Position numbers and translations under genes: made by a program. The notes beneath the pieces are model-generated. The model was not told the DNA's origin, searched no databases, and saw only the letters and a program-made list of their open reading frames with translations. This document shows, piece after piece, positions 1-6,947 of a stretch of 12,873 bases of DNA. The DNA comes from Spirochaetales bacterium (lineage in GTDB: Bacteria > Spirochaetota > Spirochaetia > DSM-27196 > SKKC01): positions 1 to 12,873 of the forward strand of contig SKKC01000279.1 in the NCBI GenBank assembly GCA_007121695.1, in the 5' to 3' direction. How positions within the stretch are numbered: position 1 is the first letter of the stretch; the number at the start of each line of letters is the position of its first letter.

Positions 1-177
1 ATCGATTTTGCCCGCGAACGCGGCGTGGGCATACTTGAGGCGTACCCGATCGACCGGGAACATACGTCGGACGACACATTTCTCTGGAATGGCCCCATGT
101 CGATGTTCGCGAAGGCGGGGTTCGTCGAGGTGGCGCGCCGTCGCCCCGACCGGCCAGTGGTCCGCCTGCAGCTGTAA
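1..177 (+). CDS. GNAT-family N-acetyltransferase, C-terminal fragment (5' end outside window)
   Basis: Reading frame 1 is open from the first base to a TAA at 175-177 and gives 58 residues. It contains GVGILEAYPID, an F-W-N-G-P stretch, and then MFAKAGFVEVARRRPDRPVV. This is the usual end of a GNAT acetyltransferase: the helix after the acetyl-CoA loop, then the last strands with the 'F.KAGF.EVARR...RPVVR' pattern. GNAT enzymes move an acetyl group from acetyl-CoA to an amine; the substrate cannot be told from this tail. The acetyl-CoA-binding R/Q-x-x-G-x-G/A motif would lie upstream of the window. The stop is 2 nt before the next ATG, so the two genes may be co-transcribed. Family assignment is fairly good; function is open. 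Confidence 0.75.
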   Translation: MDFARERGVGILEAYPIDREHTSDDTFLWNGPMSMFAKAGFVEVARRRPDRPVVRLQL

Positions 178-179
178 TC

Positions 180-731
180 ATGGTAACACAAAAACTCGCT
201 ACGAAGCGCCAGCCCACAAAAACCGCCTACCTCACGATAGACGATGCTCCATCCAGCGACCTTCAGGCCAAGACAGACTTTCTGACAATGGCGGGCATAC
301 CAGCGGTTTTTTTCTGCATTGGCAGTCAGGTTACCCCGGACCGCGAAGAATCGGTCAGAGAAGCAATCCGTAAAGGATTTCTGATCGGAAACCACTCCTG
401 GAGTCACCCCTCGTTCGAGACTCTGTCGATCGAGGAAGCCACCGACGAGATCAGCCGCACCGAACAGATCATAGAACGGCTGTATCACGAGGCGAGCGTA
501 CCACGACCAATACGGTTGTTCCGGTTTCCCTATCTGAACAAGGGAGGTCGGCACAGGGAAGCGCTTCAGGAACTGCTCAGGAAGATGGGCTTCCGGCAAC
601 CTCATTTCGAAAACCTGACCCTGACTCCATTCGACGAACAGCCTGGCGATGTCGACGTCAGCTGCACCTACGACACCATGGACTGGACCGTGGCGAAGGG
701 TATAGGGTTCAGGCGTCCATCTGAAGATTGA
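180..731 (+). pseudogene. NodB-type polysaccharide deacetylase, probably C-terminally truncated
   Basis: The product is 183 aa. Three of the five NodB motifs are visible: the Asp pair in TIDDAPSS (D21, D22), the metal-binding NHSWSHP (H72, H76) and RFPYLNKGG (R115). D168-W169 in YDTMDW fits motif 4. These enzymes remove N- or O-acetyl groups from sugars such as peptidoglycan or chitin-like GlcNAc. Family members of this type run further and end with a catalytic-His motif (like LVHDH). Here the frame stops about 14 residues after the DW with an unrelated-looking tail, GIGFRRPSED, and neither other forward frame restores the missing end. I therefore call it truncated and probably inactive. A short but functional variant is possible. 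There is no signal peptide. The ATG at 180 has no clear Shine-Dalgarno; it starts just after the GNAT stop, so coupling to that gene could provide translation. Confidence 0.75.
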
Positions 732-774
732 CCCCACAGTAGGCGCACCCGTACTTTTGAACTGGGAGCAAATG

Positions 775-1947
775 ATGTTGAAATCTGTTTTTGTCGTTAT
801 CGTCGTGTTCGGTGCCGCCGCATGCGCGGCACCGACGCCAAATGGCCTTGTGGTTCAGGATGGAGCGTACGAAGTCGAGGTGGTTATAGAAGGCTTTGAG
901 CGCGCATGGGGACTCGATTTCCTGCGTCCACACGAAGACGGCATGGCGCTGGTGACCGAACGGACAGGGAGCCTGTTTCTGGTAGACCTCGAGTCAGGCG
1001 ACAGACAGGAAGTCGGCGGCGAAGTACCGTCTGTAGTCGCACGAGGTCAAGGCGGCCTGCTCGACGTCGCGGTACACCCAGACTTCGGGGAAGGTGATAA
1101 CCACTGGATTTACCTGACCTACTCCGGAGCGAATGAAGCAGGAAACGCGTATGCGACACATCTTGGTCGTGCCAGACTGAACGCGAATGAACCAGCGCTC
1201 CACGACTTCGAGGTACTGTTCGTCGCTGAGCCGTTCGACTCGTCGAACGGACACTTCGGATCACGCATAGTCTTTAACCCGGACGGATACCTGTTTATGA
1301 GTTCAGGCGACCGCCGTCAACGCGATTCAGCGCAGGACCTCTCAAGCGGCTGGGGTAAGATATTCCGCTTTAACGACGACGGCAGTATCCCATCGGACAA
1401 TCCTTTTGTGGGCGTTGACGGGGCTGTGGACGCGATTTATACCTACGGCCACAGGAATCCGCAGGGTCTCGCCATTCACCCGATAAGCGGAGCGTTGTGG
1501 CAGAACGAACACGGTGAACGGGACGGCGACGAGATCAACATCATAGACACTCCTGGTGGAAACTACGGCTGGCCTGTCGCGACCTACGCTCGGGAATACC
1601 CGACCGGGCGGCCCATCAATGACTTTCCGCACGAGCGCGACGACATTGTGAACCCCATATTCTGGTGGGACGGTACCCGCTACGACGACGGACAATCCGG
1701 GTTTCCCCCATCGGGCATGGCGTTCACGAGCGCAGGGCTTTTCATGGGCAACCTTGCCAATCAGTATCTTGGCTGGTTCGATCTGCAGGGCACAGACCGT
1801 TCAGACGCGGAAATACTCGGCGAAACGCGTATCGTCGGCGGATACGGGCGTGTCCGGGACGTACGGTCACCCGATCACAGCGACATGCTGTACATCCTTA
1901 TAGATGATGACGACGCCCCTCTGCTAAGAGTACGCGTTCTGGAATGA
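775..1947 (+). CDS. PQQ-dependent soluble aldose sugar dehydrogenase-like lipoprotein (YliI/Asd family)
   Basis: The product is 390 aa, close to E. coli YliI. It is a six-bladed beta-propeller of the glucose/sorbosone dehydrogenase family, which oxidises aldoses with PQQ outside the cytoplasm. Family blocks in order are RGQGGLLDVAVHPDF, NGHFGSRIVFNPDGYLFMSS (with the likely catalytic His), YGHRNPQGLAIHP, then WQNEHGERDGDEIN and GGNYGWP (Ca/PQQ region). The N-terminus has a hydrophobic stretch and Cys17 in FGAAAC, a relaxed lipobox, so it is probably an exported lipoprotein. I chose ATG 775 because GGGAG at 764-768 sits 6 nt upstream; ATG 772 and TTG 757 are in frame alternatives. It follows the broken deacetylase by about 40 bp and precedes the flavoprotein gene. 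No PQQ synthesis gene is visible here, so the cofactor may be imported. Family confidence is high; substrate is unknown. Confidence 0.88.
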   Translation: MLKSVFVVIVVFGAAACAAPTPNGLVVQDGAYEVEVVIEGFERAWGLDFLRPHEDGMALVTERTGSLFLVDLESGDRQEVGGEVPSVVARGQGGLLDVAVHPDFGEGDNHWIYLTYSGANEAGNAYATHLGRARLNANEPALHDFEVLFVAEPFDSSNGHFGSRIVFNPDGYLFMSSGDRRQRDSAQDLSSGWGKIFRFNDDGSIPSDNPFVGVDGAVDAIYTYGHRNPQGLAIHPISGALWQNEHGERDGDEINIIDTPGGNYGWPVATYAREYPTGRPINDFPHERDDIVNPIFWWDGTRYDDGQSGFPPSGMAFTSAGLFMGNLANQYLGWFDLQGTDRSDAEILGETRIVGGYGRVRDVRSPDHSDMLYILIDDDDAPLLRVRVLE

Positions 1948-1975
1948 AGTTTTTTTGTTGCTCCCCGTACTAATA

Positions 1976-2004
1976 TTGTGACGCAGTCTTATCTCCGATA
2001 GTAT
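1976..2004 (+). promoter_or_regulatory. Candidate sigma-70 promoter for the FMN_bind lipoprotein gene
   Basis: TTGTGA at 1976-1981 is followed by a 17-bp spacer and TAGTAT at 1999-2004. Both hexamers are close to consensus and the spacer is ideal. It lies in the 111-bp gap after the sugar dehydrogenase and 55 nt before the ATG at 2059. This implies the flavoprotein is transcribed on its own, at least in part. Confidence 0.55.
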
Positions 2005-2015
2005 GGATTCGTGTG

Positions 2016-2028
2016 CGCAAAATTTGCG
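2016..2028 (+). promoter_or_regulatory. Palindromic operator-like site downstream of the -10
   Basis: CGCAAA-A-TTTGCG is a perfect inverted repeat with 6-bp arms and a 1-nt centre. It begins 11 nt after the -10 hexamer, so it lies just inside the predicted transcript start region where a repressor would block initiation. The cognate regulator is unknown. A chance palindrome cannot be excluded. Confidence 0.35.
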
Positions 2029-2058
2029 TATATAAGATGAGGAAAAGGAGATAGGAAT

Positions 2059-3399
2059 ATGCAAGCTCATAATCGTCGTACGTTTATGGCAGGAGCCGCT
2101 ATTGTAGCGTTCTCCCTGCTGTTCATGCTCGGGTGCGAGCCTGAGCGGGTCGTAATACAGGATGCGGACGCTGACAGCAGTCCGGTATTTGTCGAACTGA
2201 CCGACTGGGTCCCGGCGACACGTGGAATCGACTATGCGAACGGGACGTACCGCGGCGTGTTCGCTGACGGCGGTAACGATCAGGTCAATGTGCAATTCTC
2301 GATCGAGGATAATATTGTCACTGCCGCAAGCTTTCGGCACCTCTGGTATGGGGGGAACGACTTCCGGAACACCGATGATGAAACGCGTCAGGCAATAGCC
2401 GATCAGCACCGGGCAGCGCTTGAAGCGCTCATTGGAGAAGATATCCGCGTTGCGCTCAGGCTCCTGTATGAACCTGGAAGTCTGATTGGAGACGAGTTCG
2501 ATATTGACGGTTTCACCGGTGCAACAATCCGTGGTAACAAAATCATACAGGCTATACGCGACGGCCTTACACGCGGTGTATACCGCTTCGATAACGGGAT
2601 TCCGGAGCATTACTATCCGGTCGCTGCTTCAAGCTTCCAGGACGGCACGTACCGCGGTACGTTTTCCGACGGTGGCAATATGCAGGTCAACGTTCAGTTG
2701 ACGCTTGAAAACAACATGGTAACTGCGACGCGCTACCGCTACCTCTGGTACCGTGACGTAGACTACCGAAGCTCCGAAGACGAGACAACCGTAGGTCTGC
2801 GAGTTCAGTACGAAACCCTGCTCGAGTCACTCATTGGGCAGGATATCCGGACCGCTATACGTGCAATGTACGAACCGGGCGATCTCGTAGGACCGGAATA
2901 CGATATTGACGGCTTCACCGGTGCGACACTGCGCTCTACGAAGGTCATTTCGGCGGTTCGTGACGCATTGAACCGGGGCGTGTACGGGTTCACGGGCGAA
3001 ATTCCTGCCGGTTACCGGAACGTGACGCAGGAAAGCTTCGAGGATGGACGGTACAGAGGAACCTTCTCCGATGGTGGAGAGATGCAGGTGAATGTTCAGT
3101 TCGATCTTGAGAACAACATTGTTTCGGGCACAAGGTTTCGTGCGCTCGCATATCGCGGGACCGACTTCAGAAGTGCCGAAGATGACCCGATAGCCGCCAT
3201 CGCACAGCAGCATGTCGCAGCCCTCGCAGCGCTCGAAGGGACTGATATTAGGGGTACGCTTGCGCTGTTGTATCAGCCCGTACAACTCATTGGTACGGAG
3301 TACGACATCGACGGTTACACCGGCGCTACGATTCGTGGCACCAAAATACGCTCGGCAATCCGGGATGCGCTTAATCGCGGTCCCTACAGTCTTCCCTGA
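2059..3399 (+). CDS. Exported lipoprotein with three FMN_bind repeats (multi-flavin protein)
   Basis: The product is 446 aa. The N-terminus has a twin-arginine-like NRRTFM (residues 5-10), a hydrophobic segment and Cys26 in FMLGC, so it is probably a lipoprotein, perhaps exported by Tat. An acidic linker leads to three FMN_bind repeats at about residues 59-175, 193-309 and 327-443, with an exact period of 134 aa. Each has a G-T/R-YRG start, an F-[AS]-DGG-x3-VNVQ strand and a YDIDG[FY]TGAT-type motif; the TGATs are at 153-156, 287-290 and 421-424. In NqrC and RnfG the Thr of this motif carries FMN attached by ApbE outside the membrane, so up to three flavins (T156, T290, T424) are predicted. 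The role is likely extracytosolic electron transfer. AAGGAG at 2045-2050, 8 nt before the ATG, is the strongest Shine-Dalgarno in the window. A terminator follows at once. No apbE is in the window. Confidence 0.88.
   Translation: MQAHNRRTFMAGAAIVAFSLLFMLGCEPERVVIQDADADSSPVFVELTDWVPATRGIDYANGTYRGVFADGGNDQVNVQFSIEDNIVTAASFRHLWYGGNDFRNTDDETRQAIADQHRAALEALIGEDIRVALRLLYEPGSLIGDEFDIDGFTGATIRGNKIIQAIRDGLTRGVYRFDNGIPEHYYPVAASSFQDGTYRGTFSDGGNMQVNVQLTLENNMVTATRYRYLWYRDVDYRSSEDETTVGLRVQYETLLESLIGQDIRTAIRAMYEPGDLVGPEYDIDGFTGATLRSTKVISAVRDALNRGVYGFTGEIPAGYRNVTQESFEDGRYRGTFSDGGEMQVNVQFDLENNIVSGTRFRALAYRGTDFRSAEDDPIAAIAQQHVAALAALEGTDIRGTLALLYQPVQLIGTEYDIDGYTGATIRGTKIRSAIRDALNRGPYSLP
2233..2583 (+). repeat. 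FMN_bind repeat unit 1 (protein-level repeat)
   Basis: Residues 59-175 of the flavoprotein. It ends in the DIDGFTGATIRGNK motif and an AIRDGLTRG-x-Y helix. It is the most diverged at its start (YANGTYRG, FADGGNDQ). The repeat is clear in protein but only moderately conserved in DNA, so the duplication is not recent. Confidence 0.8.
2635..2985 (+). repeat. FMN_bind repeat unit 2 (protein-level repeat)
   Basis: Residues 193-309. It begins FQDGTYRGTFSDGGNMQVNV and carries DIDGFTGATLRSTK at 282-295. It starts 402 bp after unit 1. The TGAT block is nearly identical in DNA to that of unit 1. Confidence 0.8.
3037..3387 (+). repeat. FMN_bind repeat unit 3 (protein-level repeat)
   Basis: Residues 327-443. 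It begins FEDGRYRGTFSDGGEMQVNV and carries DIDGYTGATIRGTK at 416-429. The spacing is again 402 bp, with no indel between units 2 and 3. The unit ends three residues before the protein C-terminus. Confidence 0.8.
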
Positions 3400-3405
3400 T
3401 ACGTA

Positions 3406-3437
3406 AAACGGGAGCCTTCGGGCTCCCGTTTCTTTTT
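3406..3437 (+). terminator. Rho-independent terminator after the FMN_bind gene
   Basis: An 11-bp perfect stem (3406-3416 with 3421-3431; core ACGGGAGCC/GGCTCCCGT) closes on a TTCG tetraloop and is followed by CTTTTT. It starts 6 nt after the TGA stop. The A-run on the left could let it work weakly for the minus-strand aldo/keto reductase gene, which ends at 3444. Confidence 0.93.
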
Positions 3438-3443
3438 CAGATC

Positions 3444-4277
3444 CTATCGCCCGATCTCGTCCGGGTGAGGACCTATGCGCCGGTTCTGATCGAGCGCATC
3501 GATTGCCCGCATGTCTTCTTCTGACAATTCAAAGTCAAAGATGCCCGCGTTTTCTTCTATCCTTTCGGGGTGTACGCTCTTCGGAATGGTGACTACTTCG
3601 TGCTGTAGATCCCAACGCAGAAGCACCTGCGCGGGTGTCTTTCCGTGCGACGCAGCAATTCCTGTAAGCACGTCTGAATCGAGGATCTTGCCGCGCATGA
3701 GCGGACTCCACGCTTCATACTGAATCCGGTGTTTCCGGCAGAAGTGGCGCAGTTCGGTCTGCAGCAGGCGCGGGTGAAACTCCACCTGGTTGACCGTCGG
3801 CACGATCTCGAACCGGGACATTATTGTTTCAAGATGATGTTCGAGGAAGTTACTGACGCCGATCGCACGAACTCTGCCATCCGCGTAGAGCTTCTCGAGC
3901 GCTTTCCAGGTGTCGGTGTAGAGTTCGGGCACCGGCCAGTGCACAAGATACAGATCTACAACGTCGAGTCCGAGTTTTCGGACCGACACGTCGAAAGCTC
4001 GTAGGGTACTATCATACCCCTGATCCGTGTTCCAGACCTTTGTGGTAACAAAGATCTCGTCTCTGGGTATGCCAGACTCTGCAATCGCGGCGCCCACGTC
4101 TGCTTCGTTTTCGTAGAATGCGGCCGTATCTATGTGCCGGTAACCGGTTCGTAACGCATGACCAACGGATGCGACTGTGTCATCTCCCGGAGCAGCCTGG
4201 AAAACTCCAAATCCAAGCCACGGGATTTCTACGCCGTTATTTAGCGCAACTTTCGACTGAATGGAAACTGGTTTCAT
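3444..4277 (-). CDS. Aldo/keto reductase (2,5-diketo-D-gluconate reductase-like)
   Basis: The product is 277 aa, the normal length for this family. It is an NADPH-dependent TIM-barrel reductase of carbonyl compounds in the cytosol. The full catalytic tetrad is present: D50 (YRHIDTA), Y55 (AAFYENE), K80 (FVTTKVW) and H113 (YLVHWPVP). Other family marks are GVSNF at 140-144, NQVEFHP at 163-169 and IPKSV at 241-245, which binds the 2'-phosphate of NADP. The closest well-known relatives are DkgA/YqhE-type enzymes acting on diketogluconate, methylglyoxal and other aldehydes; the true substrate is not readable. I start at 4277 because homology begins there (MKPVSIQ). The frame stays open upstream to 4436, but that stretch is antisense to a GGDEF relic. 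No Shine-Dalgarno is seen; a -10-like hexamer lies 7 nt before the ATG. Confidence 0.92.
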   Translation of the reverse strand: MKPVSIQSKVALNNGVEIPWLGFGVFQAAPGDDTVASVGHALRTGYRHIDTAAFYENEADVGAAIAESGIPRDEIFVTTKVWNTDQGYDSTLRAFDVSVRKLGLDVVDLYLVHWPVPELYTDTWKALEKLYADGRVRAIGVSNFLEHHLETIMSRFEIVPTVNQVEFHPRLLQTELRHFCRKHRIQYEAWSPLMRGKILDSDVLTGIAASHGKTPAQVLLRWDLQHEVVTIPKSVHPERIEENAGIFDFELSEEDMRAIDALDQNRRIGPHPDEIGR

Positions 4278-4284
4278 GCCCAAT

Positions 4285-4290
4285 ACTATA
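4285..4290 (-). promoter_or_regulatory. -10-like element close to the aldo/keto reductase start
   Basis: On the minus strand TATAGT ends 7 nt before the ATG at 4277. If used, the transcript would start at or next to the A of the ATG, giving a leaderless mRNA. That would fit the lack of a Shine-Dalgarno. The matching -35 (TTTATG, 17-bp spacer) is poor, so this is tentative. Confidence 0.3.
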
Positions 4291-4312
4291 CACCGACACA
4301 ACGCTGGCATAA

Positions 4313-4429
4313 ACCGCATGTGGTGACGCGGATCTTCTAAAGTCTTGCATCGATCGTACCGCACTGTATTCTGCCGAACAGAACGGCCGTGACCGTGTCG
4401 AACTCCGGGCAGCCGATGGAGCGACATAG
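4313..4429 (+). pseudogene. GGDEF (diguanylate cyclase) C-terminal relic
   Basis: Between a TAA at 4310-4312 and a TAG at 4427-4429 the plus strand reads GDADLLKSCIDRTALYS and then AEQNGRDRVELRAADGA. This matches the end of GGDEF domains, where 'GDADxLLxxADxALYxAKxxGRDRVEL' is almost universal. The GG[DE]EF active site and the rest of the domain are missing, and the ATG in this stretch is not in frame. It looks like the surviving tail of a deleted diguanylate cyclase gene that once pointed toward the MFS gene. It is only about 38 residues, so the call rests on one motif. Confidence 0.65.
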
Positions 4430-4465
4430 AGCCCAATAGAATTTCTCAAAAAGGTCTGCGAGGTC

Positions 4466-4494
4466 TTGATACGGGAGTCCGGTACACGTACCTT
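4466..4494 (+). promoter_or_regulatory. Weak candidate promoter for the DHA1 antiporter gene
   Basis: TTGATA (4466-4471), a 17-bp spacer and TACCTT (4489-4494) precede the ATG at 4515. The -35 is good and the -10 is poor. It lies just after the GGDEF relic in a 237-bp gap that otherwise shows no gene. Confidence 0.3.
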
Positions 4495-4514
4495 ATGCGT
4501 CGGATCCCCAACTC

Positions 4515-5753
4515 ATGATTGCCCATAAAGAAACGTTTGTCGCAACAATACCGGAATCTGTCTCGACGAACTCAGCACAGTTGAGAACCCGTACGATCGC
4601 AGTATTCGCGTTTTTCGTGATTGTCGTCAGTTTTCTGGATACCATGGCGCAGCTCCCGGTACTACCATCCTTCATACGATCACTCGGAGCCGGTGCTGGC
4701 ATGGTCGGCATTGTGCTTGCAGCCTATTCTGTCGCGAATATGGCAGGTAATATCGGCGCCGGGCTGGTAATAGACAGACTCGGGCGAAAGGCTGGCATCC
4801 TTGTCGGCATGGTCGTTGCCGGGGGAGCGGTGGCGCTGTATGCGATAGTCGGGTCGCCGTTGCAACTGCTGGGGCTACGGGTCGTTCATGGTCTCGGAGG
4901 GGCAATTCTCATTCCCGCTGCATTCGCCTTCTCGGGTGATGCAGCGAACCCGACGAGTGCCGGCCGTGCCATGGGACGCGCTGGCGCGGCGGTTGCGCTT
5001 GCCGCAATGATAGGCCCGGCCGCTGGCGGTCTTGTTCAGGCTACGCTCGGCGCCCGGCCGCTCTTTCTGTCGCTCGCCGCCCTGCTCATTGCAACCAGTG
5101 TTCTCGTGCTCGTGTTCCTCCCGGAAAGCTATCGCGAGGTTCGACCCGATACGGCTCCCCGACTTCGCGCGAGACGGCTCGGACCCGTGCTCCGGGATAG
5201 CCGGTTGCACTTCGTATACGCGGCCATTTTTTTCGTGCAGTTGGCTATGGGAACGCTCTCCTTTGCGCTTCCCCTCGCCGTTGAAACGGCCGGTTTCTCC
5301 GCCGCCCGGACGGGCATGCTCTTCAGTATCTTCTCTCTCGTTGCGATTACGTTTTTTATGGCGCCCACGGCAGGACTTTCAGACCGCTACGGCCGACCGG
5401 TTGTGATACGACTGGGTATGTTCTTTCTTATGCTCTCCCTGGGAGTTCTGTCGTTCGGGACCGGTCTCCTGCTCATGGCCTTCGCCATGACGGTGTACGG
5501 CATCGGGTACGGCCTCGCGTTTCCTGCGATGTGCGCTACCGTTGTAGACAGAACCGACAGGACAAATCGGGGTACCGGTTTCGGCGTGTTTTATGCAGTC
5601 TTCTCCCTCGGAGTTGCAGCCGGGCCGGTTATATCCGGTGTGCTCGTCCAATCGGGAGTTTCCCCCACGCTCGTTACTGCCGGGGTACTCGGTGTCGCAC
5701 AGCTGGTGCTGCTTGTGGCAGGACACCAAAAAGACACGCTACCCGGCACGTAA
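4515..5753 (+). CDS. MFS transporter, DHA1-type drug:proton antiporter
   Basis: The product is 412 aa and consists of about 12 hydrophobic segments, in the inner membrane. Three family signatures are seen. Motif A is in the loop after TM2 (GLVIDRLGRKAG, about residues 83-94). Motif B is in TM4 (LRVVHGLGGA with R122). Motif C is in TM5 (AMIGPAAGG, GP at 167-168). Motif C marks proton antiporters, so efflux of a small hydrophobic compound is the best guess. A second motif-A-like loop, LSDRYGRP, marks the start of the C-terminal half, as expected from the internal duplication. No Shine-Dalgarno is evident before ATG 4515, and no better in-frame start lies close. The stop is 7 bp from the stop of the convergent DUF3095 gene, leaving no room for a terminator. 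The substrate is unknown. Confidence 0.9.
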   Translation: MIAHKETFVATIPESVSTNSAQLRTRTIAVFAFFVIVVSFLDTMAQLPVLPSFIRSLGAGAGMVGIVLAAYSVANMAGNIGAGLVIDRLGRKAGILVGMVVAGGAVALYAIVGSPLQLLGLRVVHGLGGAILIPAAFAFSGDAANPTSAGRAMGRAGAAVALAAMIGPAAGGLVQATLGARPLFLSLAALLIATSVLVLVFLPESYREVRPDTAPRLRARRLGPVLRDSRLHFVYAAIFFVQLAMGTLSFALPLAVETAGFSAARTGMLFSIFSLVAITFFMAPTAGLSDRYGRPVVIRLGMFFLMLSLGVLSFGTGLLLMAFAMTVYGIGYGLAFPAMCATVVDRTDRTNRGTGFGVFYAVFSLGVAAGPVISGVLVQSGVSPTLVTAGVLGVAQLVLLVAGHQKDTLPGT

Positions 5754-5760
5754 AACAGGC

Positions 5761-6942
5761 CTAGGTCGACGCGATCTGTTGTTTCATCGCTTTTGCGGCC
5801 AGTGCATACCCGCCGTCTGCCGCGTCCACGAAGTGTACCTCGTTCCCGGATTTCATGTGCATAAGACAGGTCATGAGCGCGCGATCGGATCGGTGCATGC
5901 CATAGAAAATGCTACCGTTCGCCCGACGGTTCTCAAGAAAAGCCTCAAGGTCTGATACCTGCGCAGAACTCAACGCGAGTACCATTTTCAGCGAGCCATC
6001 GAACTTCTGGAAGTCGGCGTTCATGAGGAAATTCTGTTTGATATTGCGGATCTCGATTCCCTGCGCTTTCATGGGTATCCTGAAACGGATAATGAAACGC
6101 ATCATGGGAATCATTCCCTTCAACATGAGGCCGTAGAAAAAGTGTCTGATACCTCGACGCTGCCGGCTCATGACCCGCTGCTCCCGGTACGCTTCCTTGA
6201 GGGAAGCCGTAAGACCGTCATTGTTCAGTGGATGGTACTCGCGCGGATTCCCGAGAAGGGCCTCCAGGTCCGCCAGTACTTCGCGCATGCGCTGCTCGCG
6301 TTCCCGCCCATGTGCCCCACGCCCCTTCACGATCAGCGACACAGTCTCGCCCTTGTTGCTCGGAATATCGTTCCACCGGCAGGTAAACCCGGAGTAATCA
6401 GCCTTTGACGACACCGGCCAGTCTTCGGGAATAATCCACGGATTGTCGGGTGAGGGGTCTTTCAGAAGTTCTTCGGCGAGATCGCTCCCACGACCCGCAA
6501 TTATCGCCTGCTCGTATGAGTCGCTGACATGAACTTTCGCAACCTTCACCCGCGCGCCGCGACGGTCGAGTTCTGCAACAGGGATAATGCCAATCCGGAG
6601 TTCCAGCGAGAACACGTCGCGGACAAGTGCACGGGTATCGGCGAGCACGTTCCTGACTGCCTCGACCATGTGACCCGGGATCAGGTACGTCATGCCGTCG
6701 CCGCCAAAAAGGAAGGGAAACTGCATGTCGCTTTTCAGGTTGCTGATCGCCATGGCCGCAATACACCCGGCTGTATTTACTTCCTTGTAGCGTCCCTCTT
6801 CGATCGCTCGGGTCGAATTGACAACGTCGGTCATGACCACAAACCAGGACCGTGGCGCATCGAAATACAGATCGCTGCGGAAGATTCCGTAAAATGACTC
6901 AATCGAGGGCAGATCCTCGTATCGGGTGTATTTTTCATGCAT
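5761..6942 (-). CDS. DUF3095 family protein, class III nucleotide-cyclase-like
   Basis: The product is 393 aa. It matches the DUF3095 pattern through its length: PRSWFVVMTDVVNSTRAIEE (30-49) with GRYKEVN (50-56), FPFLFGGDG (75-83), LRIGIIPVAEL (115-125), KVAKVHVSDS (133-142), CRWNDIPS (188-195), and near the end MTCLMH (357-362) with EVHFVDAADGGYALAAKAMK (368-387). DUF3095 resembles class III adenylyl/guanylyl cyclases. The two positions that bind metal in those enzymes are both acidic here: D39 in VMTDVVNST and D82 in GGDG. Whether it makes a cyclic nucleotide is not shown. It looks cytosolic, with no convincing membrane segment. I use ATG 6942 because the family begins close to it; the frame runs open far upstream only antisense to the MFS gene. 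There is no Shine-Dalgarno; a TATATT lies 5 nt before the ATG. It is divergent from the second MFS gene across 81 bp. Confidence 0.85.
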   Translation of the reverse strand: MHEKYTRYEDLPSIESFYGIFRSDLYFDAPRSWFVVMTDVVNSTRAIEEGRYKEVNTAGCIAAMAISNLKSDMQFPFLFGGDGMTYLIPGHMVEAVRNVLADTRALVRDVFSLELRIGIIPVAELDRRGARVKVAKVHVSDSYEQAIIAGRGSDLAEELLKDPSPDNPWIIPEDWPVSSKADYSGFTCRWNDIPSNKGETVSLIVKGRGAHGREREQRMREVLADLEALLGNPREYHPLNNDGLTASLKEAYREQRVMSRQRRGIRHFFYGLMLKGMIPMMRFIIRFRIPMKAQGIEIRNIKQNFLMNADFQKFDGSLKMVLALSSAQVSDLEAFLENRRANGSIFYGMHRSDRALMTCLMHMKSGNEVHFVDAADGGYALAAKAMKQQIAST

Positions 6943-6947
6943 ACACA

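Noticed and set aside
757..774. Upstream starts (TTG 757, ATG 772) for the sugar dehydrogenase
   Set aside because: GGGAG at 764-768 lies too close to 772 (3 nt) and downstream of 757, while 775 has ideal spacing and begins a clean signal peptide.
1948..1975. T-run after the sugar dehydrogenase as a terminator
   Set aside because: There is a run of seven T but no stem upstream of it.
1924..2610. Long open frame on the minus strand across the start of the FMN_bind gene
   Set aside because: It is antisense to a clear family match, has no recognisable domain and no Shine-Dalgarno; it is a shadow of biased codon use.
4278..4436. N-terminal extension of the aldo/keto reductase
   Set aside because: Family homology begins at 4277; the extra residues are not like any leader and are antisense to the GGDEF relic.
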